From positions 1 to 64,000 of the forward strand of contig NZ_BBJF01000019.1 in NCBI RefSeq assembly GCF_000739735.1: 64,000 nucleotides of DNA. Reading direction: 5' to 3'. A program made the position numbers and the translations under genes. The notes below the pieces were generated by a model, which was given only the letters and a program-made list of their open reading frames with translations, was not told the origin of the DNA and searched no databases. The DNA is from Paraburkholderia ginsengisoli NBRC 100965. Lineage in GTDB: Bacteria > Pseudomonadota > Gammaproteobacteria > Burkholderiales > Burkholderiaceae. This document shows, piece after piece, positions 7,317-16,813 of the stretch; the stretch's first letter is position 1; every line of letters begins with the position of its first letter.

Positions 7317-9281
7317 TCAGGCGTCTTTCCATACGCAGACGTCGCCAGTGTTCAGGCGCGGCTCGCCGAGCACGAATGTCGCGTGGGACGGCGCCGGCGC
7401 GTTCACCGGCTGGTCACCGAAATTGAACGCGAAGGTCAGTCCGCTGCGCCGGCGAATGCGCAGCCCGTCTGCCAGCAGTTGCGTATCGATGCCCGCGTCG
7501 CGTGCGGCCTGCTGCAACACCGTGCGATGCAGTGCATGAGACAGCCAGCCCGCCACGTAGCGAACCTTGCCGCGCGTGAGAAGCGCCGGCCACGTGTCGT
7601 CGAATTGCGCGGCGACCCGCGTGTCTGCGTTGGCCCGCACATGCTCGCGCCAGTACACGGCGCTGCCCTGCGTGCCGTCGAGCGACAGCGCGGGCGTGAG
7701 CGTCGGCCGCAGCGATTCGACTTCGAGCACCTGCATCGGCAGCACGCGTTGCAACGCGCCCGGCGGCAGCTTGCCGGGAATTGCGAACGCGTCCGTCTTC
7801 GAGCCGCTACGCGGGCCGAACACCCATTGCGCGCCACTGCGTTCGATCTGCGCGACCAGCGCGTCGTCGATCACGGCGAGGCTCGGCACAACCACGAGGC
7901 GATACGCCGACAGGTCCGCGCGGCTGGACACGATATCCACGTCGAGCCCGAGTTCGCGCAGCGCTTCGTAGTAGTCGAACACCAGCGTCTGATAGTCGAA
8001 GGTCTTGCCGTGACGCTGAATCTCGAACATCCATTGCGTTTCGTAGTCGAACACGATCGCGACGGCCGCGCGCGACGGCGCACCCAAACTCGACAACGCG
8101 CTGGACTCCGCAATCTCGCGCGCCGCCTGGCGCACTTCGAGGCCGCCCGGCGACAGCTCGTTGTTCGGCAGATTGAGGCCCGAGTGCATCTGCTCCTGCG
8201 CATACGGACACTGACGCCAGCGGAAATACGACACCAACTCCGCGCCGTGCGCGAACGCCTCGTAGGCCCACAGCCTGACCATGCCCTTCGCGGGCACCGG
8301 ATTCCACGGCGCCCAGTTCACCGGGCCGGCCTGCTGTTCCATCACCCAGAAGCGTCCCTTGCCGATCGCGCGATAGCGGTCGTGGTCGAACGCGGACACG
8401 TCGGGATGCGCGGTGCGGGCAAAGCGCGCCTTCTGCTCTTCCGGTAGCGCGATCGACTCGGTGCGCGCGATCGGATAGCTGTCCCATGCGGCGACGTCGA
8501 GCGCGTTGTCGTCGGCGAAACGGTAGTGGTCGAAGGTCGTGAAGAAGCCCATGAAGTTGTGCAGCAGATCCGCCGTCGGTGCATGCTCGCGCAGCACCTC
8601 GATCTGCTCGCGATGGAAGCTCGCCACTTCGTCGGACATGAAACGGCGGAAGTCGAGCAGATGGATCGGGTTCGCGTCGGTCGGTGTGAGATTCGGCAGG
8701 CCGATCGCGTCGAACGACGGGTACTCCATGCTCCAGAACACGTTGCCCCACACGTCGTTAAGCATCGCGACGGTTTCGTAGCGCTGTTGCAGCCACGCCT
8801 GGAAGCGTGTGAGCGCAGCGGGCGAATAGCTCGGCACGGTCTCGTGACAGCCGAGTTCGTTATCGGTTTGCCACGCGACGATCGACGGATGCCGTCCGTA
8901 ACGCTGCGCCATCGCGGCGACGATGCGCACGCATTCGCGCCGGTACGTCTCGCTCGAAATGTCGTAGTGACGGCGCGAGCCGAAGTTCCAGCGGGTGCCG
9001 TCGACGCGCACCGGCAACACGTCCGGATGCGCGTCGATCAACCACTTCGGCGGCGACGCGGTCGGCGTGCCGAGCACGAGTTTCAGGCCGGCAGCCGCGA
9101 GCGTTTCGACGGCTTCGTCGAGCCATTGCCATTCGAATACGCCCGCGCGCGGCTCCATGCGGCTCCACGCGAATTCGGCGATCCGCACGTGCGTGATGCC
9201 GAGTTCGACCATACGCTTTGCATCGTCGGCCCACATCGCGCGCGGCCATTGTTCCGGGTAATAACAGACACCAAGTTGCAT
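7317..9281 (-). CDS. Beta-galactosidase, GH42
   Basis: A 654-residue cytoplasmic enzyme without signal peptide that would hydrolyse imported galacto-oligosaccharides to galactose. GH42 features are the opening MQLGVCYYPEQWP, the acid/base glutamate in WQTDNELGCHE (about residue 143), and the nucleophile in WVMEQQAGPVNW (about residue 315). The trimerisation (A4-like) and C-terminal domains follow at about 390-654. Length is normal for the family. It follows the two permease genes in the same operon and corresponds to Bacillus GanA. Confidence 0.94.
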   Translation of the reverse strand: MQLGVCYYPEQWPRAMWADDAKRMVELGITHVRIAEFAWSRMEPRAGVFEWQWLDEAVETLAAAGLKLVLGTPTASPPKWLIDAHPDVLPVRVDGTRWNFGSRRHYDISSETYRRECVRIVAAMAQRYGRHPSIVAWQTDNELGCHETVPSYSPAALTRFQAWLQQRYETVAMLNDVWGNVFWSMEYPSFDAIGLPNLTPTDANPIHLLDFRRFMSDEVASFHREQIEVLREHAPTADLLHNFMGFFTTFDHYRFADDNALDVAAWDSYPIARTESIALPEEQKARFARTAHPDVSAFDHDRYRAIGKGRFWVMEQQAGPVNWAPWNPVPAKGMVRLWAYEAFAHGAELVSYFRWRQCPYAQEQMHSGLNLPNNELSPGGLEVRQAAREIAESSALSSLGAPSRAAVAIVFDYETQWMFEIQRHGKTFDYQTLVFDYYEALRELGLDVDIVSSRADLSAYRLVVVPSLAVIDDALVAQIERSGAQWVFGPRSGSKTDAFAIPGKLPPGALQRVLPMQVLEVESLRPTLTPALSLDGTQGSAVYWREHVRANADTRVAAQFDDTWPALLTRGKVRYVAGWLSHALHRTVLQQAARDAGIDTQLLADGLRIRRRSGLTFAFNFGDQPVNAPAPSHATFVLGEPRLNTGDVCVWKDA

Positions 9282-9335
9282 GAGAGAAGTCTCGTTATGA
9301 GTTGACGAGTAGAAGAATTGACGTCAAGCGTGTGC

Positions 9336-10187
9336 TCAGCCTTTGCTTGCGCCGAAGGTCAGGCCGGCGACGAAGTGCCTTTGCATCGCGAAGAACATCA
9401 GCACGGAAGGCAACGCGGCCAGCACCGAGCCCGCCGCGACCAGGTTCCATGCGGTCGTCCATTGCCCCTTGAGCGCGGCGACGCCCACGGTGATCGGCGC
9501 GGCCTCGTCGCCTTGCGTGAGGCACAGCGCCCAGAAGTAGTCGTTCCACACGAACGTGAACACGAGAATGCCGAGCGCGGCGAGCGCCGGGCGAATCAGC
9601 GGCAGCACGATGCGCAGATAGACGGTCCATTCGCTCGCGCCCTCCACGCGCGCCGCTTCGATCATCTCGAACGGCAACTGCTTGATGAAGTTGCGCAGAA
9701 ACAGCGTGCAAAAGCCGGTCTGGAACGACACGTGGAAAATCACCAGCGCCCACACGGTATTGAAGAGGCCGAATTTCAGCGCCATGTCGCGCACCGGAAT
9801 CATCAGAATCTGGATCGGCACGAAGTTGCCGGCGACGAACGCGAACAGCACCGCCGTGTTGCCGGGAAAACGGTACGTGGCCAACGCGAAGCCGGCCATC
9901 GACGCCAGCACGATCGCGCCGAGCACCGACGGCACCGTGATCAACACGCTGTTGGCGAAGTAATGCAGCATCGGCGTCTGCGTGAGCGCGGCGCCGTAGT
10001 TTTCGAGTAGCGCGAAGTGCTTCGGCCAGGTCCAGTAATCGCCCAGCGAAAGCTCTTCCGATGAGCGGATCGACGTGACGAGCACGGCGAGCATCGGCAA
10101 CAGCCAGATCAGCAAGGCCAGCGGCAACGACGCTTTATAGAGCGCGCGATTGACGGGTTTCCAGCGTTCGACGGGAAGCGGATACAT
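9336..10187 (-). CDS. ABC sugar transporter permease, MalG type
   Basis: A 283-residue inner-membrane subunit with about six transmembrane segments. The EAA loop (EAARVEGASEWTVYLRIVLPLIRPALAALG, about 187-216) contacts the ATPase. MalG-class proteins carry it near the C-terminal third and usually end close after the last membrane helix, as here. The start at 10187 has AGGAG upstream. It pairs with the MalF-type gene 57 bases upstream to form the channel for galactan oligosaccharides; the equivalent Bacillus protein is GanQ. Confidence 0.9.
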   Translation of the reverse strand: MYPLPVERWKPVNRALYKASLPLALLIWLLPMLAVLVTSIRSSEELSLGDYWTWPKHFALLENYGAALTQTPMLHYFANSVLITVPSVLGAIVLASMAGFALATYRFPGNTAVLFAFVAGNFVPIQILMIPVRDMALKFGLFNTVWALVIFHVSFQTGFCTLFLRNFIKQLPFEMIEAARVEGASEWTVYLRIVLPLIRPALAALGILVFTFVWNDYFWALCLTQGDEAAPITVGVAALKGQWTTAWNLVAAGSVLAALPSVLMFFAMQRHFVAGLTFGASKG

Positions 10188-10244
10188 GACACGTAACTCC
10201 TGGCAAGCGGCAATAAGCAGGCGGCAAAAAAGGCAGACGACGAA

Positions 10245-11150
10245 TCAGCGTTCTTCACGCAGCATGCGGCGCAGATGGAACACGATGTAGACCAGCATGA
10301 TCGCGAACAGCACGACGGCGATCGCCGCCGAATAGCCTTCGCGATAATATTTAATGGCCTGGTCGTACATGTAGTAAGCGAGCACGGTCGAGCTGTCGAA
10401 CGGACCGCCGCCGCTCATCACCGCGATCAGATCGAAGCTGCGCAACGCGCCGATCACGGTCAGCACGACGGCCATGAACGTGGCGGGCCGCAATTGCGGC
10501 AGGATCACGTGCCACAGCAGACGCAGACCTTTCGCGCCTTCCATGCGTGCCGCCTCGACCACTTCCGGATTGATGCCCGTGAGCCCGGTGAGATACAGCA
10601 CCATGCAGAACGGCGTTTGCGGCCACAGCGCGGCGAAGATGATGCCGAACGTCACCGTGTGCGGATCGCCGAGCACCGGAATGCCGTGACCGACGATCAA
10701 CCGCAGCAAGCCGAAGCCAGGGTCGTAAAACCAGCTGAACACGAGGCCCACCACCACGCCCGACAACACGAACGGCGCGAAGAACAGCGACTTCACGACA
10801 CGCATGCCGCGCACGTGCTGGTTCAGATACAACGCGAACATCAGACCGAGCGGCGGAGCGAGCAGGAACAGCGCGAGCCAGATCAGGTTGTTCTTCAGCG
10901 CCGTATAAAACGTGTCCGACTGGAACAGTTCGACGTAATTGCCGAGACCCACGAAGGTCTTCGGCGTCATGCCGTCCCAGTTGTAGAAACTGAGCGAGAT
11001 GCTGCTGATAATCGGGTAGACCACGCACAGGCAAAACAGCACGCAACCCGGCAACAGAAAGAAAAATGCCGCGCGGTGCTGATGACGGCGCGTCGTCGAG
11101 ACGTGACGGCGCCGGGCCGCGGGTAAGCGGCTCGCTGCGGATTGAGACAT
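10245..11150 (-). CDS. ABC sugar transporter permease, MalF type
   Basis: A 301-residue inner-membrane subunit. A positively charged N-terminus (about 30 residues) is followed by six predicted membrane segments and the EAA motif EAARMEGAKGLRLLWHVILPQL (about 200-221). It partners the MalG-type subunit encoded downstream. It lacks the long periplasmic loop of E. coli MalF, which is usual for CUT1 transporters such as GanP, LacF or UgpA. A GAGG Shine-Dalgarno precedes the ATG at 11150. Confidence 0.9.
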   Translation of the reverse strand: MSQSAASRLPAARRRHVSTTRRHQHRAAFFFLLPGCVLFCLCVVYPIISSISLSFYNWDGMTPKTFVGLGNYVELFQSDTFYTALKNNLIWLALFLLAPPLGLMFALYLNQHVRGMRVVKSLFFAPFVLSGVVVGLVFSWFYDPGFGLLRLIVGHGIPVLGDPHTVTFGIIFAALWPQTPFCMVLYLTGLTGINPEVVEAARMEGAKGLRLLWHVILPQLRPATFMAVVLTVIGALRSFDLIAVMSGGGPFDSSTVLAYYMYDQAIKYYREGYSAAIAVVLFAIMLVYIVFHLRRMLREER

Positions 11151-11216
11151 GGATCGAGCCTCGTCGGGAATCGAAGGCGAGCGCCGGCGTCTGCTACGCC
11201 GCCGGCGCTGCGGGAC

Positions 11217-12470
11217 TTACTTCTGGTAGATGCGCTTGCGCGTCGCTTCGAGGCGGGCGAGCACGGCGTCGAGTTGCGACGGATCGCTGTAGAACTGCTG
11301 CATGGCCTTCATGCCTTCGTCGGCCATTTCCTTCTGCATGTCGCGGTCGTAGAACTGCGCGATGCCGCCCTTCGTGTTCGCGAGCGTCTGGAAGCCGACC
11401 TTCGAGATCGCGTCCTCAGGCTCGGCCGCCTGGCTGTTCGACGGCAGCTGTCCCCAGCCCTTCGCGAGTTCGGCATTGATCTGCGGCTGTTCCATGAAAG
11501 CGAGCAGCTTGCGCGCGTCGGCCTTGTTCTTCGCCTTCGCCGGAATCAGCAGCACGTTCACCGGGCCGTCTTCTGCCATCGGCACATTGGCATCGATCAC
11601 CGGGAAGCGGAAGAAGCCGATCTGCGGCTTGATCGACGGCGGCAGGCCCGCCGAGAAGAACGTGCCCATCAGCATCATCGACGCCTTGCCGCTCGCGAGG
11701 AACGGCGCGATTGAATCGAGATCGTACGAGAGCGCGTTGTCGATGAAGTAGTGATCGTCGATCAGCGTCTTCCACGTCGTGTAGACCTTCTTCACGCGCG
11801 GATCGGTGTACGGAATTTCGCCAGCCATCAGCTTCTGATGGAACTCGTTGCCGTTGATGCGCAGATTCAGGTAATCGAACCACGCGGCGAGCGTCCAGCT
11901 ATCGCGAGCGGCGACCGCGATCGGCGCGACGCCGATCGCCTTCAGCTTCCTGTTCGCTTCGAGAAACTCGTCCCAGGTTTTCGGCTCGCTCTTGATGCCG
12001 GCCTTCTCGAACAGATCCTTGCGATAGAAGAAGCCGTACGCGTCATAGCCGAGCGGCGCCGCGTACTGCTTGCCCTTATACGTCGACGCTTCCTTGACCG
12101 ACGCGTACTGTTGCGACCAGCCGTTCTTGCTCCAGTCCGACGACAGGTCTTCGAGCAGCCCGCGTTGCGCGTAATAGGCCATCCGTTCGCCGTCGTGCCA
12201 CGACACCACATCCGGCGGATCGGTGGCGAGCCAGCCGCCCATTTGCACCTTGTACGCTTCCTCGGTGATGTAGGTCACCTTGAGGTCGACGTCGGGATTA
12301 GCTTTCTTGAACTTGTCGAACGCGTCCTGCCACGTCGAGCGTTGATTTCCGCGCGCCGAAACGTTGACGTTGAGCGTGGCGGCGTCGGCCGTGACGCTGC
12401 CGAGCGTGCCGACGACCACAGCGGCTGCAATCGACATCTGGGCAAGACGGCGAAGGCGAAGAGCAATCAT
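11217..12470 (-). CDS. Sugar ABC transporter periplasmic binding protein
   Basis: A 417-residue CUT1-family substrate-binding protein with a Sec signal peptide (about residues 1-31, ending TADAA) and no lipobox cysteine. The mature part has the extracellular solute-binding family 1 pattern (ATLNVNVSARG, WHDGERMAYYAQRGLLEDLS, GYDAYGFFYRKDLFEKAG). It delivers oligosaccharide to the two permeases encoded directly downstream. AAGGAGACAC precedes the start. Galactan-derived oligosaccharide as the ligand is inferred from the GH42 and GH53 genes in the same operon. Confidence 0.92.
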   Translation of the reverse strand: MIALRLRRLAQMSIAAAVVVGTLGSVTADAATLNVNVSARGNQRSTWQDAFDKFKKANPDVDLKVTYITEEAYKVQMGGWLATDPPDVVSWHDGERMAYYAQRGLLEDLSSDWSKNGWSQQYASVKEASTYKGKQYAAPLGYDAYGFFYRKDLFEKAGIKSEPKTWDEFLEANRKLKAIGVAPIAVAARDSWTLAAWFDYLNLRINGNEFHQKLMAGEIPYTDPRVKKVYTTWKTLIDDHYFIDNALSYDLDSIAPFLASGKASMMLMGTFFSAGLPPSIKPQIGFFRFPVIDANVPMAEDGPVNVLLIPAKAKNKADARKLLAFMEQPQINAELAKGWGQLPSNSQAAEPEDAISKVGFQTLANTKGGIAQFYDRDMQKEMADEGMKAMQQFYSDPSQLDAVLARLEATRKRIYQK

Positions 12471-12497
12471 CTTGTGTCTCCTTGACTACCTTGTTGA

Positions 12498-12518
12498 CTG
12501 ACAGCGGACGGCTGTCAG
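12498..12518 (-). repeat. Intercistronic hairpin between ATPase and binding-protein genes
   Basis: A perfect 8-base inverted repeat CTGACAGC-GGACG-GCTGTCAG lies between the ATPase stop and the binding-protein start, without a T-run. Such hairpins often protect or segment ABC operon messages so that the binding protein is made in excess. Confidence 0.5.
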
Positions 12519-12599
12519 CGAAGTAACCCGCTCTGTGGCGGAATTCGGTTTGATGAAACCGGCGGCTTCATCCTGTTTTGGCATCCTGACTATCCATCT

Positions 12600-13739
12600 T
12601 CAGGCCGCGATGCGCTCGGGCTCGAACGTGCTACGCCGCAACGCGATGCCTTCCGCGTCGAACAGATGACACGCGGACGGCGGCACGTGAATGCGGATGG
12701 ACTCACCGGAGCCGATCAGCGCGTCTCCGGCCGCCTTCGCGATCAGCGTGCCGGTTGCATGGTCCGCGTGAATGTAGCTGTGCTCGCCGAGGCGTTCCGA
12801 CAGCACCGTCGTGCACTGAATGAACTGCTCGTCGCCGTCGAGCCGCAAATGTTCCGGACGCACGCCGAGCGTGACCTGCTGGCCGCGCTGCAGGCGCTCG
12901 CCGTCCACGTGAGCGATCAGCTTCTCGCCGCTCTTTGCCAGCGACACCGTTACGCTGCCCGGCGCGATCGAATCGACGGTCGCGTCGATGAAGTTCATTC
13001 GCGGCGAGCCGATGAAACCCGCCACGAAGCGCGACTTCGGATGGTGATACAGCTCGAGCGGCGCACCGGTTTGCGCGATGCTGCCGTAACGCTCGGCATC
13101 CGCACCTGCGTGTAGCAACACGATGCGGTCGGCGAGCGTCATCGCTTCGACCTGATCGTGAGTCACGTAGACCACGCTCGCGTTCGCAAAGCGCTGATGC
13201 AGACGCGCGATTTCGACACGCGTCTGGCCGCGCAACGCGGCGTCCAGATTCGACAGCGGCTCGTCGAACAGGAACACGCCCGGCTCGCGCACGATGGCCC
13301 GGCCAATCGCGACGCGCTGCCGCTGCCCGCCCGACAGCGCTTTCGGATAGCGCTCCAGCAAGCTCTCCAGCTGCAGAATGCGCGCGGCTTCACGCACCTT
13401 GCGGTCGATCACGTCCTTGGGTTGCTTCGCGAGCTTCAGGCCGAACGCCATGTTGTCGAACACGGTCATGTGCGGGAACAGCGCATAACTCTGGAACACC
13501 ATCGCGACGCCGCGCTGCGCGGAAGGCACGTCGTTCACGAGACGTCCGCCAATATGCAGCTCACCTTCGCTCAGGTCTTCGAGCCCGGCGATCATTCGCA
13601 GCAGGGTCGACTTGCCGCAACCCGAAGGGCCCAGAAACACACAGAACTCGTGCTGCGCGATGTCCAGGTTGACGCGCCGGATCACCGGCGGATGATCGCC
13701 GTATGACTTCTGCACGTCCGTCAAACGAATACTCGCCAT
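12600..13739 (-). CDS. ABC sugar transporter ATPase (MalK/UgpC type)
   Basis: A 379-residue cytoplasmic ATPase that powers the sugar importer. Walker A is GPSGCGKST (about 38-46), the signature LSGGQRQR (about 134-141) and Walker B VFLFDEP (about 154-160), with the switch histidine in VYVTHDQVEAM. The C-terminal TOBE/MalK regulatory domain (about 240-379) is complete. It is the promoter-proximal gene of the operon, with GGAGG before the ATG. The two LacI-type operators lie directly upstream of it. Confidence 0.93.
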   Translation of the reverse strand: MASIRLTDVQKSYGDHPPVIRRVNLDIAQHEFCVFLGPSGCGKSTLLRMIAGLEDLSEGELHIGGRLVNDVPSAQRGVAMVFQSYALFPHMTVFDNMAFGLKLAKQPKDVIDRKVREAARILQLESLLERYPKALSGGQRQRVAIGRAIVREPGVFLFDEPLSNLDAALRGQTRVEIARLHQRFANASVVYVTHDQVEAMTLADRIVLLHAGADAERYGSIAQTGAPLELYHHPKSRFVAGFIGSPRMNFIDATVDSIAPGSVTVSLAKSGEKLIAHVDGERLQRGQQVTLGVRPEHLRLDGDEQFIQCTTVLSERLGEHSYIHADHATGTLIAKAAGDALIGSGESIRIHVPPSACHLFDAEGIALRRSTFEPERIAA

Positions 13740-13753
13740 GCTGCCTCCGTCGG

Positions 13754-13769
13754 ATTTAACCGCTTAAAT
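13754..13769. promoter_or_regulatory. LacI-type operator O1
   Basis: ATTTAACCGCTTAAAT is a 16-base palindrome with the central CG typical of LacI/GalR operators. It lies 15 bases upstream of the ATPase start codon and matches the second copy at 13809 in all but one base. Confidence 0.85.
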
Positions 13770-13808
13770 TTTCACGAAAAATAAACGGCCGACCCTTGTG
13801 CAGTCAGC

Positions 13809-13824
13809 ATTTAATCGCTTAAAT
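13809..13824. promoter_or_regulatory. LacI-type operator O2
   Basis: ATTTAATCGCTTAAAT differs from the 13754 site at one central base. The two sites are 55 bases apart, about five helical turns, so cooperative binding or looping by the divergent LacI protein is plausible. Both lie in the shared intergenic region and could also control the regulator gene itself. Confidence 0.85.
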
Positions 13825-13941
13825 TCGAGTTCGAGAGGAAAAGTCATGGCGGGTGTCTCCTTGGGTTTTTCAGAAACTTATCAATCTCGCCGGCTGCCTG
13901 CAACATTTGAATCGCATTCCCTAAATATGGGATAACTGTCC

Positions 13942-14955
13942 ATGGTCACGCTGTCCGAAGTGGCGAAGCGCGCGCACGTTACCGCCGCCACCGTCTCCAA
14001 TGTGCTGCGCAATCGCGACAAGGTTCGTCCGGAAACGGCCGAGCGCGTGCTGAAGGCGATCGCCGATCTCGGCTACCGGCCCAACCTGAATGCGCGCGCG
14101 TTGGCCGAGGGCCGCTCGTCGACGCTCGCGCTGATGCTGGGGAACATCTCGAACCCGTTCTATCCGGAGTTCGTGCTGGCCGCCGAGCGCGCCGCGCGCA
14201 AGACCGGCTACTTCCTGATGGTTTGCAATACTGACGATGATGCCGAGATCGGGCGCGCGTATTTGAACCAGATCGCGGGCACGCTGGCCGACGGTGTGCT
14301 CGTGATGAACACCGACATCGCGATCAACGATCTGTGCGCGTCGGCCACGCACAGCGCGCCGATTCTGCTGGCGATGTGGGAGCATCCCGAGTCGCCGCCC
14401 GCGCTGCCGTGTATCGCCGTGGACTTCGCGCTGGCGGGCGAGCTCGCCGCGCGGCATTTGCTCGAACTCGGCCACCGTGAGATCGGTCTGTTGATCGGCG
14501 ACGGTTGCGGCGGTTTGCAGGATGCGCGCTCGAACGGCTTTCGCGCGGCGATGCGCGCGGCCGGCATCGAAGCGGATGTCGCCGCGGTGCTGCAGATTCG
14601 CGACTCGATCGACGCCGGCTACGCCGCCTGCATGCAGTTGATGTCGAACCGACCGCAAGTGAGCGCGATCTTCGCGACTAATGACCTGCTCGCGATCGGC
14701 GCGGCGCAGGCGTTGATCACGCTCGGCCGCGCGGTGCCGGACGACGTGTCGGTGATCGGCATCACCGACATCCAGCTCGCGCATCAGGTGCACCCTGCGC
14801 TCACGACCGTCGCGATCCAGACGGCGGCGGTCGCGGAGTTGTCGATAGAGAGTTTGATCCGTCTGATCCAGGCACCGGAGCAGCAACCATCGATGGTGCT
14901 CGCGCCACCGCCGCAACTGGTGGTGCGGGCATCGACCGGACCCCGGAGGCGCTAG
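13942..14955 (+). CDS. LacI-family repressor of the galactan operon
   Basis: A 337-residue regulator. The N-terminal helix-turn-helix (VTLSEVAKRAHVTAATVSNVLRN) and hinge helix (NLNARALAEGRSSTLAL) are followed by a periplasmic-binding-protein-like effector domain (about 60-330). It is divergent from the galactan operon, and two matching palindromic operators with central CG lie between the genes, so it most likely represses the operon until a galactan-derived sugar appears. The Shine-Dalgarno is weak. Its stop codon abuts the stop of the convergent HAD gene with no gap. The inducer is unknown; galactobiose or galactose is an inference. Confidence 0.92.
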   Translation: MVTLSEVAKRAHVTAATVSNVLRNRDKVRPETAERVLKAIADLGYRPNLNARALAEGRSSTLALMLGNISNPFYPEFVLAAERAARKTGYFLMVCNTDDDAEIGRAYLNQIAGTLADGVLVMNTDIAINDLCASATHSAPILLAMWEHPESPPALPCIAVDFALAGELAARHLLELGHREIGLLIGDGCGGLQDARSNGFRAAMRAAGIEADVAAVLQIRDSIDAGYAACMQLMSNRPQVSAIFATNDLLAIGAAQALITLGRAVPDDVSVIGITDIQLAHQVHPALTTVAIQTAAVAELSIESLIRLIQAPEQQPSMVLAPPPQLVVRASTGPRRR

Positions 14956-15684
14956 TCAGAGTTTCTGCCGCAACGCGTCCTGATGCGCCTGCACGAATTC
15001 GGCCATGCTGTTGAAGCGAAAGTCGAACCTGGGCTGCGAGCCGGGGTCCATCGTCGCGCCGAAGCCCTGCTTCGCATGCCGGCGATGAATCCAGCACGAC
15101 GCCAGACTGAAATCGTTCGCCGGCTTGTGATCGTGAAACAGGCTCTCGGCGGTGTGCAAAATCTTTGCTTTAGCCACGCCCCGCTCGCCGAGTTTTTCCA
15201 GCATGTACTCGAAATTGCGCGGCGACGGTTTGTATGAGCCGACATCTTCGGCCGTGATGATCGCGTCGAATTCGACCTGCAGTTTTGCGTTGCTGTGAGT
15301 GAAGCTCTCGTTGTCGACGTTCGACAGAATGACGAGCTTGTAGTACTGCTTCAGGTATTGCAACGCGGCTGCGGAGTCGTCGAACGCCGGCCAGTTGCGG
15401 ATCGACTTGCCATACGCGATGCAATCCGCGAGCGTGGCCGGCACTCGCCATTCTTCCGCGAGCCGCTTATAGACGATGGCCAACAGTTCCTGATACCGCA
15501 GATGCGGCGTGTACCTCTGCTGCGACGACTCGTGCCGCGCATGCGCTTCGAGCACCTGATCGGGCGTGAGTTGCGGCCCGGCGCGTTCGATTAGCGGCCG
15601 CAAGCCGTCGAAGATGCCGGTCTCCCAGTTGATCAACGTGCCGTAGCAGTCGAAGGTCAGCGTATCGAAGTCAGTCAATTGCAT
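14956..15684 (-). CDS. HAD-superfamily hydrolase, haloacid dehalogenase type II-like
   Basis: A 242-residue HAD enzyme. Motif I is FDCYGTLINWE (nucleophile Asp about residue 12), motif II ILSNVDNES (about 119), and the motif III/IV region follows (GSYKPSPRNFEYML, then LHTAESLFHDHKPAND). The tyrosine after the catalytic Asp and the NW of motif I are typical of the L-2-haloacid dehalogenase-like subgroup. Here the context is a sugar-acid operon, so the enzyme may be a phosphatase or a house-cleaning hydrolase instead. It is the last gene of the run from the MFS gene at 19358, 51 bases after the pdxA2-like gene. Substrate unknown. Confidence 0.85.
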   Translation of the reverse strand: MQLTDFDTLTFDCYGTLINWETGIFDGLRPLIERAGPQLTPDQVLEAHARHESSQQRYTPHLRYQELLAIVYKRLAEEWRVPATLADCIAYGKSIRNWPAFDDSAAALQYLKQYYKLVILSNVDNESFTHSNAKLQVEFDAIITAEDVGSYKPSPRNFEYMLEKLGERGVAKAKILHTAESLFHDHKPANDFSLASCWIHRRHAKQGFGATMDPGSQPRFDFRFNSMAEFVQAHQDALRQKL

Positions 15685-15735
15685 AGGAGTTCCTCGACGG
15701 ATTGACGGCTCATCCCATCATAGGCGATAAAGCGC

Positions 15736-16737
15736 TCACCCCACGCGGTCCATCGCCATTCGCGTCACGATGTCGAAGGCCTTCTGCGTCGCGCCGACAT
15801 CGGCCTTGCCCTGGCCATGAATATCGAACGCCGTGCCGTGCGCGGGCGTCGCAATCGGAATCGGCAAGCCGCCGTGCACGGTGACGCCGCGCCAGAAACC
15901 CATCAGCTTCATCGCGATCTGCCCTTGATCGTGATACATCGTGACCACGCCGTCGAACGCTTTCTGGTCGCGCGCCCGCACGAAGATCGTATCGGCGGGG
16001 AACGGGCCTTGCGCGTCGTAGCCGAGCTTGCGCGCCGCTTCGACCGCCGGCGCGATCACGTCGATCTCCTCGCGTCCGAACGCGCCGTTGTCGCCGTTGT
16101 GCGGATTGAAACCGCACACCGCGATGCGCGGCGCCGGATTGCCGGCACGCTTCAGGCCGTCGTGAATCAACTGCACCGCGCCGACGATACGCTGCTCCGA
16201 CAGTTTCTCGCTGACGTCCTTCAACGCGATATGCGACGTGACGCGCGACGTCCACAGTTCGTCGAGCACGTTGAACTCGCAGAAGCTGCCCGTGTAGCCG
16301 AGTTGCCGCGCGAACCATTCCATCTCGTCGCCGGTTTCCATGCCGGCCATGTGCAGCGAGGTCTTGTTGACCGGCGCGAACAGCATCCCTTGCGTGACGT
16401 TGCGCTGCGTGAGCGCGAGCGCCTGCCTGAATGCTTCCAGGCTGTAGCGGCCGCCGCGCTCGGTGGACACCGCGCGTTCGTAAGGCTGCTCGTCAGGCAG
16501 GCGGAAGTCGATCAGCGCAGGCACGCCCGCGTGCCGGAACGCGGCGTCCGCGCTCTCGACGACTTCGTAGTCGAAGCGCTGATCCGCGATCTGCATGCCG
16601 GCGTCCAGCTCACGCCGGTCGCCGATGATCAGCAAGTCGGCGCGCGCACGGTTCGCGGCCTGCGCGAGCAAACGCGCGATCAGTTCGGGACCGATGCCGG
16701 CAGGATCGCCGAGCAGCACTGCAATGCGTGGTTTCAT
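15736..16737 (-). CDS. pdxA2: PdxA2-like NAD-dependent 4-phospho-acid dehydrogenase
   Basis: A 333-residue member of the PdxA family (4-hydroxythreonine-4-phosphate dehydrogenase). PdxA2 paralogues oxidise D-threonate or D-erythronate 4-phosphate; other homologues act on aromatic cis-dihydrodiols (TphB). The N-terminus reads GDPAGIGPEL. The three metal-binding histidines are present in SHIALKD, FNPHNGDNG and MYHDQGQ, and APVNKTSLHMAG is conserved. It sits between an acid-sugar dehydratase gene and a HAD hydrolase gene, so it is a catabolic paralogue rather than the vitamin B6 enzyme. No DUF1537 four-carbon-acid kinase gene, the usual partner, is visible nearby. Confidence 0.8.
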   Translation of the reverse strand: MKPRIAVLLGDPAGIGPELIARLLAQAANRARADLLIIGDRRELDAGMQIADQRFDYEVVESADAAFRHAGVPALIDFRLPDEQPYERAVSTERGGRYSLEAFRQALALTQRNVTQGMLFAPVNKTSLHMAGMETGDEMEWFARQLGYTGSFCEFNVLDELWTSRVTSHIALKDVSEKLSEQRIVGAVQLIHDGLKRAGNPAPRIAVCGFNPHNGDNGAFGREEIDVIAPAVEAARKLGYDAQGPFPADTIFVRARDQKAFDGVVTMYHDQGQIAMKLMGFWRGVTVHGGLPIPIATPAHGTAFDIHGQGKADVGATQKAFDIVTRMAMDRVG

Positions 16738-16813
16738 GTTGCTATCCTGTTCCTGTCTCTGTTGTCAGGCAATGCGAATTCGGAAGATACGGCAGCCCGA
16801 ATGACGACGCGTG

